Shown here in pieces: positions 33,601 through 45,745 of a stretch of 64,000 bases of DNA. The stretch is taken from contig JPHH03000001.1 in assembly GCA_000750105.3 (NCBI GenBank), positions 1,178,001 to 1,242,000 on the forward strand, given 5' to 3'. The stretch is from Tolypocladium sp. Sup5 PDA-1. Lineage: Eukaryota; Ascomycota; Sordariomycetes; Hypocreales; Ophiocordycipitaceae. The notes under the pieces were generated by a model. It saw nothing but the letters and a program-made list of their open reading frames with translations, did no database searches and was not told the origin of the DNA. The first letter of the stretch is position 1; every line of letters begins with the position of its first letter. The position numbers and the translations under genes were made by a program.

Positions 33601-35207
33601 TGCCTTGTCGAAAGACGGCTTGTACTGGTTGGTGAAGTTTCCCTGGATCTCGCACGGCAGATCATAGCCCAGACCAGCAACAACGGACTTACCGCTGCGT
33701 GGTGGCACCGCGACCAACGGAGACAACTTGTCATAACTTTTGGGGGCTACTTGCGATACGCTGTTAGTTCAGGGGTTTAGGAAAGGCAATCGAGTGATGG
33801 CGACATACCAGGAAGTTTGACGCTGGCATCGTACCCGAGAAAAGGGACAGCCTTTGCCGGTGGAGCTTTGCTTTGAGCAGCTTTGCCGCGCTTTCCAGAC
33901 TCCGCCATGAACCTGGTTTCCTCGGCTGATGGAGCGGGCGCTTCAAGAGCATCTATTTCTTCCGCTTTCTTTGCCGCGGATTCTACAGTGAGGTCCACAA
34001 TCACAGGGACCAGCGGCTCGCCAGTTGAGACATCCGGGACGCTCTTGGCCGCACGTTTTCTCTTCTTTGTCGGCGACTCAGGGGCAGCACCAGAATCAGA
34101 TTCGGTAGCAGGCTGCTGAGTCAGAGCGGGTTGGACGTTGCCAGTAGCCGGAGGCGGCGTCGGCTGGCTGGTAGATCGGCCACCAACTTGCTGCTGCTGC
34201 TGCAGTTGCTGGCCGGTAGAGACTTGGCCAACAGAGCCAGGCCCGGACTGCTGGTACGGGAGTGGCTGCTGAGGGGCAAACCCGGATTGCTGAAAGTGAG
34301 CCTGCTGCAGGTGAGGTTGCGGCTGAGGTTCTTGGTACTGGCTGTAGGCAAGGTGAGCGTGCGGCCCGGACTGATAGTGGCCCGCATGCCCGTCCCCTGG
34401 CGGTGCAAATGCCTGGCCTGGAGCAGAAAAGGATCGCTGCTGTTGCTGCGGAACGGGAGACTGCTGGGGAGGTCGGGCAAATGCCTGGTTCTGGGAGAAG
34501 CCGACGTGTCCGTCGTTTGAGAGCTGCTGCACTGGCGTGTGGCTCTGTTGGCGGCTCGGGCTCGGACGAGGCATCAACTGCGGTTGACTATACTGGGGAG
34601 CATGAGGAGGGCTAAAGGCCTGGCCGCCTTGCGGCGAGAAGGAATAGTCGTGTTGTCCAAACGCTTGCGGATGGGTATGAGGGTGATTCTGGGCTTGGGC
34701 CAGTCCTATGTGGTTCATGCCGCCGTTTCCACCACCAAGGCTCATCTTCCCTTGATGTGGCTGCTGCTGCTGGGCAAACAGGCTTGGGTGGATATTGCTG
34801 AACGAAGAGTCCAACACGTCCTGGCCAGGGGGGGAGAACTGCGCATGCTGGTTCAGTGGCATCGAGCCATGAACCCCGTGGAAGGCGGCTTGGTTCGGCT
34901 GCGAGGCTGTGAGATGTTGCTCCTCGAGAAAGGCACCAGCGTCCTGGTGCGCAGAGTCGAAGTGGAAGTCTGTCGGAGCACCACCCTGCGCGTCGTGACT
35001 GACTTGGGGGTAATTCGTTGCCTGGCCCGCCATGGGCTGCGACCAGGTCTGTTGGTTTGGATCATACTGGCCGTTCTGGCTCGGGTATACGAAGCCAGGC
35101 TGCCACTGATTATGTCCATCCGCGCCGTTCTGGCCCTGGTTGGACCAGGGCTGCATGTTGGCGAGGTTCAACGTCCAACACGACGCCTCTACCTCTGCAA
35201 CATGCAC
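30605..35207 (-). CDS. ppn1: PNUTS/Ppn1-like PP1 regulatory protein with CCCH zinc finger
   Basis: Large nuclear protein (1495 aa from ATG 35207, 1478 aa from ATG 35156) in three exons: 33809-35207, 33349-33746 and 30605-33295. The N-terminal 450 residues are Gln/Pro/His-rich and low in complexity, followed by a basic patch (PTKKRKRAAK). The next block (YEPSFDK-like, DLPCEIQGNFTNQYKP) is conserved. In exon 3 a helical LW/TFIIS-N-like region (LVLSLINILISCIKSADFSG, KLPKIVLELFTHL) comes first. A KLRVSW motif at 32114-32125 matches the RVxF docking site for protein phosphatase 1 and is followed by KPEGELVQIKVFE. The protein ends in a CCCH finger (C-x7-C-x5-C-x3-H, from CTFWQQGK to FRHD). This order is that of metazoan PNUTS/PPP1R10 and fission-yeast Ppn1, which bring PP1 to the RNA 3'-end processing/termination machinery. 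The orthology is my inference from architecture. A 54-nt in-frame segment (33444-33497) may be an intron. Confidence 0.75.
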
Positions 35208-37213
35208 GAACGACGGAACGGCACTGAGATTGTATCTAGAGCTAGCATCCGCCAGTTAGCGAGCGTCGCCACGGACGATGAGCGCCTCAAGCGCGCCGTT
35301 TACTATGTAAGGTAGGTAGGGAGAAGCAGTCGTGCTGCCGTGATCGCCTCAACAACGGACGTGGCTGAAGTGTCTGTGTGCTGCAACGTCCCCAACAATG
35401 AAAGGCGCCCGGGGTATCAGACAAGGGGGAAGGGCGAGGTACTGACTCTGCGAATCCACGTGTAGAGTGACCTCTTCCACGGTCGGCTGTGTTTACGGCA
35501 GATTATCGGTTACCGGTGAAATACGCGTCGTCGACGCGCTAGTCCGCAAAAGGCAGCGTGCAGGGATTCGGTATCGCGGGTTGGCCCGCAAGGAGACAAC
35601 TGGCTGGCCTGTGCAAATGCCGACAAAGAAAGATTAGCATTGTGCGAGACAAAGTAGTGAGAAAATGGACTGGAAGTGGCTGTGGAATTTGGGCCGGCAA
35701 GGGAACCGCATGGCGGCGTGAAGCGAGATGGTGAACGTTGTGGGTGTGCAGCCGCATCCGAGGGCCCGGTCCACGGTGGGTGCAGGCGCTGGACCAAGCA
35801 TGATCGCCAACTGCTGCACAGCGAGAGCCAAACGGCGAAAAGGCTGCAACGGCGCCAGCATTAATGTAGCCGGCATGCCGTATTGATTGATAGGCGAGCG
35901 GGAGCCTTCCGACTGAGGCAATTCTGAGTCGGATGCCTCGGCCTTGATTGCTGGGTGCCAAGATGGGAGCGCTGGACCGGGCCCTCGCGATGGTGTCGAA
36001 GCCAGTGATGCCACGCGTGCATGTTGAGGTGCCCAAGAGCAGAAATTTAATTGCCGCGATGCAGCAACCTCACTTTATCGCAAGACAAGCCCTGATCATT
36101 GAGCAGTCCAAGATATGTGATGTGCCCGCGTCATCGTCTTCCGCCCACCTGTCGAAGTAGGCCCGTAGTTTGATATGTCTTGCAGAGCACCAACCACGGT
36201 GCCCCATCCTTAACAATGGATGGCTGGGCGCGAGCTCCCGAGGACCATCTGCGGCTATGCTCGCAATTTTATGGCCATGAGAATCTTAGGTCGTTGCAGT
36301 CCATTGATCGTGAAGTAAAATCACAAGATACAGTGACGCTGCTTGGATTCATTTGTGACGACAGGAAGACAGCGGCGGTGGCGAGACTGACGCCTGGCGT
36401 GCTCGACGGAGGTCTGGGGGCATGGGAAGGGGATGGGGATCATGGGGTGAGGTGAGGCATACCCTGCGACCAGTGCACACGTCCTTGAAGCTTAATCCTT
36501 CTTCCCACCCAGGTACCGAAAGGTCATTATCCCCTCTCATCCGCGGTTTACAACATTATCCGAGGGAGGGCGAGAGGGCAGTGAAGCCTGTGCGCGCAAC
36601 GAATGGCGCCAGCAGCGCCAGAGTCACGGCGACGGGCCGCGATTTGGCACCGGATTTCGGAAGCCAGGCACCGAAAGTATCTAGTGCCGCGGTTTCCCGA
36701 TGACTTCGGTGCTGTTCGTGGTCGCGACTGATGATGAGATGTGGTTGTTGATGGAATGTCGTCGCGCGGGAAAAGTCGAGCGTGTTTCGAAGAGTGCAGG
36801 TGGTCTGTTCTCCCTGCTGGCCCCAAATGTCAGGCACCAAGGCAGTGAGCGGCAGCCGCTGATTGGCCCCCGCCACACGCAAGTTCCTGCCGCGGTACGT
36901 ACCAGCCGCCCTCCAGCGTCGGCAACTGAGTCGGTCCGAGCCCGCAACCGTGACGCACTGTGGCCACTGACAGCACTAGGAAGCTTGCTGCTGGCGGGAT
37001 GTCGAGTTGGTGATGTCGTGGCCCTAGCTTCAACACCGACCAGCGCAACCACGAATCTCGTGCCGGCTTTTATCTGTACCTCTTGTCACATTCCCAATTG
37101 GTCGTTGATTGGAGCCTTGGAATCCCTGATTACTCCAGCTGGGGAGCCGCAAGGGTCTGCGACACTTACCCACCGGCACCCAACGAGCTCGTAGAGCGAG
37201 CTGTCCAACAACC
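35208..37213. other. Divergent intergenic region ppn1-like / sly1
   Basis: Two kilobases between divergent genes. No supported coding region. Frames on the minus strand at 35.5-36.0 and 36.6-37.0 kb are open but featureless. Both promoters and probably long leaders lie here. Confidence 0.5.
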
Positions 37214-39540
37214 ATGGCTACCAAGGGAAACTCTCTGCGAGATCGCCAAATAGGTAAGATGGATCTGATACGGCAGAATAAGCACAAGCTCAACGTCCAT
37301 TCCAGCGTCCCTCAGAAAGATCCTCAACCTCAACGAGACGGTCGAGTCGAGCGAGGCCGACGAAGCCCACGCCAATGGCCTCCTTGCGCCGGTTGCTCCC
37401 ATACTAGACGCCGACGGGAACCCGATCTGGAAAGTTTTGGTCTTTGACGACCTGGGTCGCGATGTCATCAGCAGCGTCATGCGCGTCAGCGACCTGCGGT
37501 CCATGGGTATAACCATGCACATGTAAGTTGCAGGGTTCGTGGCGAAGAAAACTCCTAACACCTACGCAGGCACATTGCGACCGCGCGCCACCCCATACCC
37601 GACGTCCCCGTCATCTACCTCCTCGAGCCGAGCGCGCAGAACCTGCAGGGAATCACGGGCGACCTCCAAAAGGGCCTGTACTCTCCCGCGTACATCAACT
37701 TCCTCTCGTCCCTGCCCAGAGTACTGCTGGAGGACTTTGCGACGCAAACAGCAACAGCCGGGACGTCTGACCAGATTGCACAACTATTCGATCAGTACCT
37801 CAACTTCATCGTTGCCGAGCCGGACCTGTTCAGTCTGGGGATGCAGAAGCAGCATACCTACTGGGCCCTGAATAGCGCAAAGACGAGCGACGAGGAGCTG
37901 GATGCTGTCGTGGACAGGATAGTAAGCGGTCTGTTTAGCGTCATTGTGACTATGGGTACGTTGAGACAGGAACGATGCTATCGGACACAGCTGACCCAGC
38001 CTCAGGCGTGATCCCTGTCATTCGGTGTCCCAAGGGCGCTGCGGCAGAGATGGTGGCTGCGCGTCTCGACCGCAAGCTCCGCGACCACATACTGAACTCG
38101 AAAGACAACCTGTTCTCCGGATCTCGGGCTGGCGCTGCCTCAGGGACGCCGAGCTCGAGACCCGTGCTCATCCTCCTCGACCGAAATGTCGACTTGATAC
38201 CCATGCTGTCGCACTCGTGGACATATCAGTCTCTTGTTCACGACGTCCTCAACATGAAACTAAACCGAATCACGATCGAGACGGCCGTCGAAGAGGGCAA
38301 TCCGGCCAGGGGCACGACCAAAAAAGCCTACGATTTGACTACAAGCGACTTCTTCTGGGCCAAGAACGCACCTGTCCCTTTCCCGCAGGTCGCGGAAGAC
38401 ATTGATGCCGAGCTCACCAAGTACAAGGAGGACACGGCCTCCATCACCAAGAAGACTGGGGTTTCGGACCTGGAAGATTTACAAAACGACACGAGCGCCA
38501 GCGCACAGCATCTCAAGGCGGCGATAACGCTGCTGCCCGAGATGAGGGAGCGCAAGGGCATCTTGGACATGCACATGAACATCCTGGCGGCACTGCTGTC
38601 CGGTATCAAAGACCGCCAGCTCGACAACTACTTTCAGATTGAGGAAAACGTCATGAAGCAGACCAAGGCGCAGGTGATGGAGATTGTCAAGGACGACAAT
38701 AAGGGAACCGAGCCGGCAGACAAGCTCCGCTTGTTCATAATATGGTTCCTCAGCACGGAACAGGAAGTCAGCCGGGCGGACTTTGAGGGCTTCGGCCAGG
38801 CCCTCGAGGCGGCTGGCGCGGATATCTCGTGCCTGACCTATATCCGGCAGTAAGTGTCCCAAGCTCCCATGTCAAACTCGAGCTCACATTCATAAAACAG
38901 GGTACGCGCCACGACAAAGATGACGCAGCTGACCACCATCAACAACACCTCGGCGAGCCAGCAGGCGTCCTCGTCGGACCTGTTTGGCCGCTTCTCGTCT
39001 ATCTCGTCGCGCCTCACCGACCGCCTCAAGGAGACGGGCGTCCCCACGGGCTTATCGTCCAACTTTGAGTCCCTGATCAGCGGCGTCAAGAACTTTTTGC
39101 CCGCCGACAGGGACCTGACGGTGACCAAGATTGTCGAGTCCATCATGGACCCGTCGACGGCGGCATCGTCGGCGATTGCCAAAACGGAGCACTACCTGTA
39201 CTTTGACCCACGGTCAGCCAACGCCCGAGGGACGATGCCGCCGCCCAGCGCGATGCGAGCCGGTGCCGGGGTGGGCGCGCCTGGGGGGATGCCCGGTTCG
39301 CAGGTCCCCGGGCAGGCGGCGACGTTTGGGCAGCGGCGGCAGGGGTTCAGCGAGGCGGTCGTCTTCATGGTGGGAGGCGGCAGCATGGACGAGTACGGCA
39401 ACCTGCAGGAGTGGGTGAGCCGGACGGGCGGCGACCGGGGGAGGAAAAGGGTCGTGTACGGGAGCACGGAGCTGGTCAATGCGGGAGAGTTTATCAAGGA
39501 GGAGCTGGAGCGGCTGGGCAAGGAGCTTGCATCGTCATGA
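37214..39540 (+). CDS. sly1: Sec1/Munc18 family protein Sly1
   Basis: SM protein that binds the syntaxin Sed5 and promotes SNARE assembly in ER-Golgi and intra-Golgi fusion. Five exons (37214-37253, 37306-37522, 37570-37955, 38006-38849, 38901-39540) give 708 aa. Introns are 52, 47, 50 and 51 nt. Exon 1 is only 40 nt, and the acceptor at 37305 gives the expected RQIASLRKILNLNETV. Recognisable blocks are GNPIWKVLVFDDLGRDVISS, then VPVIYLLEPSAQNLQGI, then RPVLILLDRNVDLIPMLSHS and WTYQSLVHDVLNM, then GILDMHMNILAALLSGIKDR, and near the end FSEAVVFMVGGGSMDEYGNL. A Gly/Pro/Met-rich insert (about 605-640) before the last block is typical of filamentous fungi. Essential in yeast. Confidence 0.95.
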
Positions 39541-40393
39541 GTTGATAGAGTACTGGGATGCCTCTGGCCTTGGCGTTTATTGCATGTACGAGACGTGATT
39601 GCGCGCCAAGTCTGTTGTGGCTCTTTGAACAAGATGGGAAGTACGGATACATGGGAAGCTAAAGCAGCCCAGGTCGGTGGCTGTTGCGCAGCCAGTGAAG
39701 AACCACTGCCGGTCTCATTCTGTCTCAGGATATCTGGATATACCTCCGTGTGCCCTCGACAGCGAGAAGACGCAACATTCCATGATCCAGCAGTGCCATA
39801 ACAAACTAAGCATACAAATAAGATGCAGAATAAATGTGTACGAAGTATATATATATACATATATATATTTAGTAGCACAAATGCAGTTCCACGACAATGG
39901 TGGTTGGACGCGCAGATGATGCTATCCCGACGCGCTACCCTGTAGTGGCACCCGCCGCGCAGGGAGCTAACGTTCAGGTTCGGCTTTGCTGCAACACCAC
40001 CTGAAAAGGGCCCGCGAGAAGCATCACTACCACTGACTGGGCTGGGCCTGGACCAACGATGGGCCGCGATGCGCAGCCCGCCAAACTGACACGCACCACC
40101 GTCCGTCATCCACCGCCGCGCGCAAACGCAAATCTTTCTTCTGCCGTGGCTGTCAGCCATCCATCCATCCGCCGATAATCCCAATCCTCTGCACCACCCG
40201 CGATCTCTTCATCATCAGGACCGGCGTCTCGATATTTCCTGTGCAATCCAGCGCCCTTGCATGCTGCACGCACGCTGGTGATCCTCATAGGCCGCGGCGC
40301 GTCCGCTGCAACGTCAACGCCCAGCATCGTCGTCACCCTCACCCTCACCAAGCAAAAAACACCGAGGCTCCCACCGCCACGCCTCCACCCGCC
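39541..40393. other. Intergenic sly1 / iec3
   Basis: Non-coding. It contains the sly1 3' end, a TA microsatellite (39846-39868) and the promoter and leader of the Iec3 gene. The leader is rich in CACC and CCATCC repeats. Confidence 0.6.
39846..39868. repeat. TA dinucleotide microsatellite
   Basis: TATATATATATACATATATATAT-type run, one interruption, non-coding. Confidence 0.85.
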
Positions 40394-41502
40394 ATGGACG
40401 GCTCGTCCACAAAGGCCGAGGACGGCGTCGTCGACCGGCGGAGCAGCGGCTACAAGTCGTGGAAGAAAAAGTACCGCAAGATGCGCATCGTCTTTGACCA
40501 TAAGATGCAACACGGCGAGGAGCTGCACAAGCAGGAAGAAAAGGCCTCGGCCACGGTCAAGCGGCTGGCCGTCGAGAACGAGTACGCCGCAACCTCCCTC
40601 TGTGCACCTGCACACACGCCGCACCGGGTAGACACTGACCTTCTCTTTGCAGCCGCCTGCTGGACCTCCTCGTCGAGATCAACAACTCGCCCCAGATCCC
40701 GCCCGAGAAGCGGATAGACGTCTCCCTCGAGCCCCCCGCCGACCCCAAGGCGCCCGCGCTGCCCATGGACCGCCAGCGCGCGCTGCAAAGGGACCAGGCC
40801 ATGAAGCGCCTCGAGCAGCTCCTCGCCGACGTGCCGCACACCTCGTACCGCGCCTCCAGGGACTCGCACCCCGCGTACACGGCCGACCTGGCCGCCCCCG
40901 ACGGCGAGGCCCATCCCGCCGCCTTCCTCTCCGCCGACGACGTCGACAACTACATCTACGCCGCCGACGCCGCCCTTGACCCGGACGCGAACATGCCCAC
41001 GCTCGCGCCCCGCGCTCACCCCGGCGCTCACCCCGTCCCGCACCCGCACCTCAAGAATCCGACCAGCGTCACCAACTGGCTGCGCAAGCACGCCCCCAAG
41101 ATCTTCCTCCAGGACGGCGAGACCCACGGCGACGCCGGCGACGACGCGGACGGCCACGGCCACGGCCATGGGGCTGGCGGACACGGCCACGCCGGCGGGC
41201 GCAAGTCGCGCGGGGGACGGGGCGAGCGCGGTGGACGCGGGGGCACCAGGGGCAAGAGGGCCAGCGCCGCGGCACGTCTGGCAGCAGCTGCGGCGGCGGA
41301 CCGTACCGGCGACTGGGACGCCAGCATGGACGACGACCCGGACTTTGCGTCGGGGCCGGCCCACGGCCGCGCCGCCAAGCGCAAGAGGGACGACGACGGT
41401 GGCTACCGACCCGGCGGCTCGACCACTCGGCCGACCAAGAAGAAGCGCAAGAGCGAGGGCGACGGCCCGTCGAGCGTCCGTAGATCCAAGAAGGACAAGG
41501 AG

Positions 41503-41534
<32 letters not shown>

Positions 41535-41538
41535 CTAA
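40394..41538 (+). CDS. iec3: INO80 complex subunit Iec3
   Basis: Chromatin-remodelling subunit of the fungal INO80 complex (Ino80_Iec3 family, first named in fission yeast). Exons 40394-40581 and 40653-41538, with a 71-nt intron, give 357 aa. The family signature is at the N-terminus: YKSWKKKYRKMRIVFDHKM, then AVENDRLLDLLVEINNSPQI across the splice junction (GA|C). A further conserved block is TSVTNWLRKHAPKIF near residue 230. The remainder is disordered: a His/Gly run (HGHGHGAGGHGHAGG), Arg/Gly repeats, basic patches (AAKRKRD, KKKRKSE) likely acting in nuclear import, and an Ala run at the end. ATG 40394 (CGCCATGG) is the natural start. The conserved part covers only about a third of the protein. 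Confidence 0.88.
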
Positions 41539-42071
41539 GCGTCCCCTCTTCTGACTTCCTGCGTCGAGTAATACGTGGTCTGCGGGTGCTGTCCCACACC
41601 GCAGTCCATGGACAACTGTTTTATTTATCACGGGGTTTGCTTTTTTGTCTGTCTAGTTTTCCCTTTGTTGCTTTCTATGGCAGGACGGTAGACATATCTG
41701 GGCATCGGTCACCAGCGGGGACATGGGAGCTCACGGGGAAAGAAAATCAGGGTCGGGACCAGAAACGTGTATAATACAACAAGCTACGATTTGAACTGTA
41801 GTATGGCGTTTGTGAGTTTGACAGTCTTTTTTTCTTTCTTGTAATGTATTTGACGGCGAGAACGCGGTCTCCCTGGTATCTACATGCGTCCTTTATCTAC
41901 TGCCCCCTCTTGCACCCGTCTACGCCAGCCATGATGATGCCGTACATGCTCCCCGGGAGAGATCCCGTCTTCCTGTATGCAGCGCGCGGAAATATGCCAC
42001 GAAAAATACAGCCTGCCGTGGTACACGGAAAACGGCGCAGGGGGTATTGTCTAGTCAGATCAGACAGCCTC
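41539..42071. other. Convergent 3' region iec3 / IDP
   Basis: Shared 3' flank of two convergent genes. It contains T-rich stretches (TTTTTTTCTTTCTTG near 41,827) that may take part in 3' end formation. No gene seen. Confidence 0.55.
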
Positions 42072-43554
42072 TTACAGCTTCTCCTTGAGGATGTTCTTCA
42101 TGCGCCGCTCCACGGCGTTGAGGTACTCGGTCGTGGTGACGTAGTCGGCGCGCTCCTTCTTGCCGCACGCGAGCGCCAGGTCCTTGGTCATGATGCCGTC
42201 GACGTCGACGGTGTCGATGCAGGCCTGCTCGAGGCTCTCGGCGAAGGCGACGAGCTCGGGGGTGTCGTCGAGCTTGCCGCGCTGGACGAGGCCGCGGGTC
42301 CAGGCGAAGATGGAGGCGATGGGGTTGGTCGACGTCTCGTTGCCCTTTTGGTGCTCGCGGTAGTGGCGCGTGACGGTGCCGTGGGCGGCCTCGGACTCGA
42401 ACGTCTTGCCGTCGGGGGTGATGAGCACCGAGGTCATGAGGCCGAGGGAGCCAAAGCCCTGGGCGACAATGTCGGACTGGACGTCGCCGTCGTAGTCTGC
42501 GCTGCGTGTCAGCAAGCCGGTCACCATCGTCGAGGCAAGGGGAACTCACTCTTCAGGGCCATAATGTAGCCGCCGGTGCTCTTGATCATCTGGGCGACCA
42601 TGTCGTCAATGAGGCGGTGCTCGTACCAGATGCCCTTGGCCTCAAACTCCTTCTTGTACTGCGTGTCGTACAGCTCCTGGAAAATGTCCTTGAAGCGCCC
42701 GTCGTACTTCTTGAGGATGGTGTTCTTGGTGCTCATGTACAGGGGCAGACCCTTGTCGATGGCCATCTTGAACGAGGCGTGCGCGAAGCCGGTGATGGAC
42801 TCGTCGGTGTTGTACTGCGTCTGCGCGACGCCGCCGCCGTTCTTGAACCGGAAGACCTCAATCTCCTGGGGCTCGCCGCCCTCCGGGGTGTAGACCATGG
42901 AGAGCTTGCCGGGCCCGGGTAGGACGGCATCCTTGGCGCGGTACTGGTCGCCAAAGGCGTGACGGCCGATGATGATGGGCTTCTTCCAGCCGGGGACGAG
43001 ACGGGGGATGCGGGGGATGACAATGGGCTCGCGGAAGACGGTGCCGCCGAGGGCGTTGCGGATGGTGCCGTTGGGGGAGAGCCACACTGGGTCTGGTTAG
43101 ATATGGGTCACGCGCGCAAAGGGCAATGCCACTCACTCTGCTTCAGGTTGAACTCCTTGACGCGGGCCTCATCTGGCGTGATGGTGGCGCACTTGACGCC
43201 GACAGAGTACTTCTTGATAGCCTCGGCGGCATCGATAGTGACCTGGTCGTTGGTCTCGTCCCGGTACTCGAGGCCGAGGTCGTAGTACTTGAGGTCGATG
43301 TCGAGGTACGGGAAGATGAACTTGTCCTTGATGTCCTTCCAGATGATGCGGGTCATCTCGTCGCCGTCGAGCTCGACGACGGGGTTCTTGACCTTGATCT
43401 TGCGAACGGAAGCCATGGTTCGAGCGGAAGCGGACAGGGTCTGGACGGCGCCAAAGGACGGGGCGAAGCGGGACGTGGAGACGGCGGCGCGGAGCGGGAG
43501 ACGGCGAAGGGGCAGGGCGGAGGAGGAAGAGAAGAGTCTCGTAGCAGAGTTCAT
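42072..43554 (-). CDS. IDP1: NADP-dependent isocitrate dehydrogenase
   Basis: Homodimeric enzyme converting isocitrate to 2-oxoglutarate with NADPH formation. Exons 43137-43554, 42550-43086 and 42072-42496 (introns 50 and 53 nt) give 459 aa. The first 46 residues (MNSATRLFSSSSALPLRRLP...) form an arginine/serine-rich mitochondrial presequence. A second ATG at 43416 begins MASVRKIKVKNPVVELDGDE, the start of cytosolic or peroxisomal forms. Family blocks are ELDGDEMTRIIWKDIKDKFI, CATITPDEARVKEF, SPNGTIRNALGGTVFREPI, YDGDVQSDIVAQGFGSLGLM and EAAHGTVTRHYREHQKG. The C-terminus is KEKL. This resembles a PTS1 only weakly, because Glu is poor at the first tripeptide position. Dual targeting from two starts is known for fungal IDPs and is inferred here. 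Confidence 0.96.
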
Positions 43555-44380
43555 CGTGTCTGACGGACGGAGGAGAGGAAAAAAAGAAGTAGTAGGCGTC
43601 GAGGCGGGCGCAACCGAGCGCGGGGTTCGTCGGCTTCGGGATCTAGGGTAGTCTCGGGACGGAACTGATGACGGGCGGTGGGGGAGCGCGCGCGGGAGAC
43701 CACGGCTCGGAAATGCGGATCGTTTATGCCGAGGCCGACGGTAAGCTGCCGACGAGTGCGCTGGGGGCAGATGGTCAGCGCGATGGGAGAAGAAGAGTTG
43801 GGGATGGCGCGAGAGGATGGCGCGAGAAGAGGAGCGGTGTTGGTGGTTTGGCACAGATGGAGCCAACACGTCGCCAGCGCACAGGAATCAGAGTTTGTCC
43901 CGTGCCATCGCGCGCGTGTCAAGGTCGTGGTGGGTGGTGATGTGGCTGGACTGGCGCCCTCGTACCTGAATGACGTTGTTGGCGGCGCAGCACAGTATCT
44001 TTGTAGAGCAAGCCAGCGGCGAGCCAACGCAACACGCAGAGAGGAGAGCAGTTCAGACGTGACAAGCTCGAGTCGCAGCAAATGACTGACTGATGGCGGG
44101 TATGACAAGACTGAAGAGTGACGAAGCGACGGGTGTCGGTCGTGCGCCTGAGATATTATTAGTGGTACATATTATTCCCTCCCTGCCTCCCTCGCCGTGT
44201 CATGCGCTCCATCCACTGTTGCTCTGGCGGTCTCGGCGCCGCAGAGTCGCCGAGAGGAGCTCGGGGCGGGGCGGCAGGAGCGTCTCGGCGCTAGAGACGT
44301 CCACTGAGATGCGCTGTGGAGGAGCGCGGCAGGGTCCCACAGTGGGCATGGGCAACGATGCATCGTCGAGGAGGGCGGGA

Positions 44381-44404
44381 TGGCAGGATGGCAGGATGGC
44401 AGGA
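44381..44404. repeat. Tandem repeat TGGCAGGA x3
   Basis: Three perfect copies of an 8-base unit, with partial copies at each end, in non-coding DNA. Confidence 0.9.
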
Positions 44405-44853
44405 TGGATACCTCGTGTCTGCGTCGATGGCATCGTTACAACGGGCTGTGGTTGTAACAGGAGGGGGATGGCAGCATCATGCGGCTGCGGGCAGGAGCAC
44501 ATTGGATGCTGAGGGGTACGAAGTAATACCTTCCTGGTTCAACCTCAACTGCCCACGGGGGAACGAAACGCCGAGCCTGGTGCGGGGAAGCCTCTCACCT
44601 GGAATATTTTTGTTGCAAGTTGGTATTGGAAGTTCAAACTCGCATCAGTACCGGGCAATTTGCCTCGATCCGGTTGCCGAGCAGCCTCAGCCTTACATAC
44701 AAGGGCGCCTCTGTTACGGACTACACGGGATGCGGGTGCCTGAGCCATTGACGACGCCTGGTACTTCGTATCTCTTCGACAGGCCAGCACCAACAAGACA
44801 ATCCGCGACATTTTCTGCCCGATTTTGTTACAGATCCAGAATGCCGAAATGCG

Positions 44854-44878
44854 GTACGGAGTACGGACTACTCCGTAC
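44854..44878. repeat. Hairpin with TACGGAGTA arms
   Basis: GTACGGAGTA (44854-44863) and TACTCCGTAC (44869-44878) are exact reverse complements around five bases (CGGAC). A direct TACGGAGTACGG overlap gives several alternative foldings. Confidence 0.85.
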
Positions 44879-45745
44879 AGCATATGTCCACCGTCTGACG
44901 GCTTTGGCTTGAGCCTCATGCCCCGTTTGGCTGCCCGGATCCACCGAGTTGAAGATTTGAACCCGCTTCTCTCGCCGGATCCACCCCCTGCTTCCGATGT
45001 CGCTGGAAAAGTTGACGAGCCTATTCGAACTGCAACACTTATCATGACATTGGCAATGTGTAAGAGCGATAAGGTCGGCGGCGTCGTTCAATTGAGCGCA
45101 AGCCGGATGCCGAGCACTGTGGACGCACCTCCGGCGAGAACCGAGGATGCCTGACCCGGGCTGAGGGTGTACGAGCATGCAGCTGCTTACAGGTTGGCCT
45201 ACATCGGCCCGCGAATATGCTTCAGGACATTATTGGGGAAACGGCTGGAGCTATCCTACTCGTGAAGGCCATCTTTCATTTCCGGGCAGCCCCCGCCGCG
45301 GAGTGCCTTGAACGTCATCACTTGTCCCATTTGTGATAGCCCGTTGGAGGACTTTGTGTCTCCCAGGACAACTCGGAACGCCGGCCTTCTCCAGCCATCT
45401 AATGCTGCGGCGTTGCGACGGTGAGTCTTGAAGGCATACTGAAAACTGGAGGTACCGCGTGGCTGCCCAGCTCCTGCTTGACTCCATCGCCGTCCATCTC
45501 ATATATGATACAGCAGGGCTTGGGACGGGCTTCCTGCTGATGGGGACCTGTGCCATGGACTGCTGCTGGACATCAACTTGCGGCGGATGGTCTCCAGACA
45601 CTTGGCGACCGCGACGTCTTCTTAACCAGAGCCACGCGCAAGGCCCTATAGCAAGCAATAATGCAACGGGGACTGCAACGCCAACACAATCCTGACCGCG
45701 GATGTGTCGCTCGAGCCAGACGCCGGAGGCCTACCGCGAGTCCCG

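Larger units (their letters stand above)
43555..45745. other. Gene-poor stretch IDP / CFEM locus
   Basis: About 2.2 kb. The first few hundred bases are the IDP promoter. It also contains a short tandem repeat (44381-44404) and a hairpin (44854-44878). No gene can be supported. Confidence 0.5.

Noticed and set aside
41153..41200. His/Gly run in Iec3 as a metal-binding domain
   Set aside because: Low-complexity codon repeat in a disordered region; no conserved fold.
44854..44878. Hairpin taken as a terminator or CRISPR-like repeat
   Set aside because: Single copy, eukaryotic context, no flanking gene end; listed only as a repeat.
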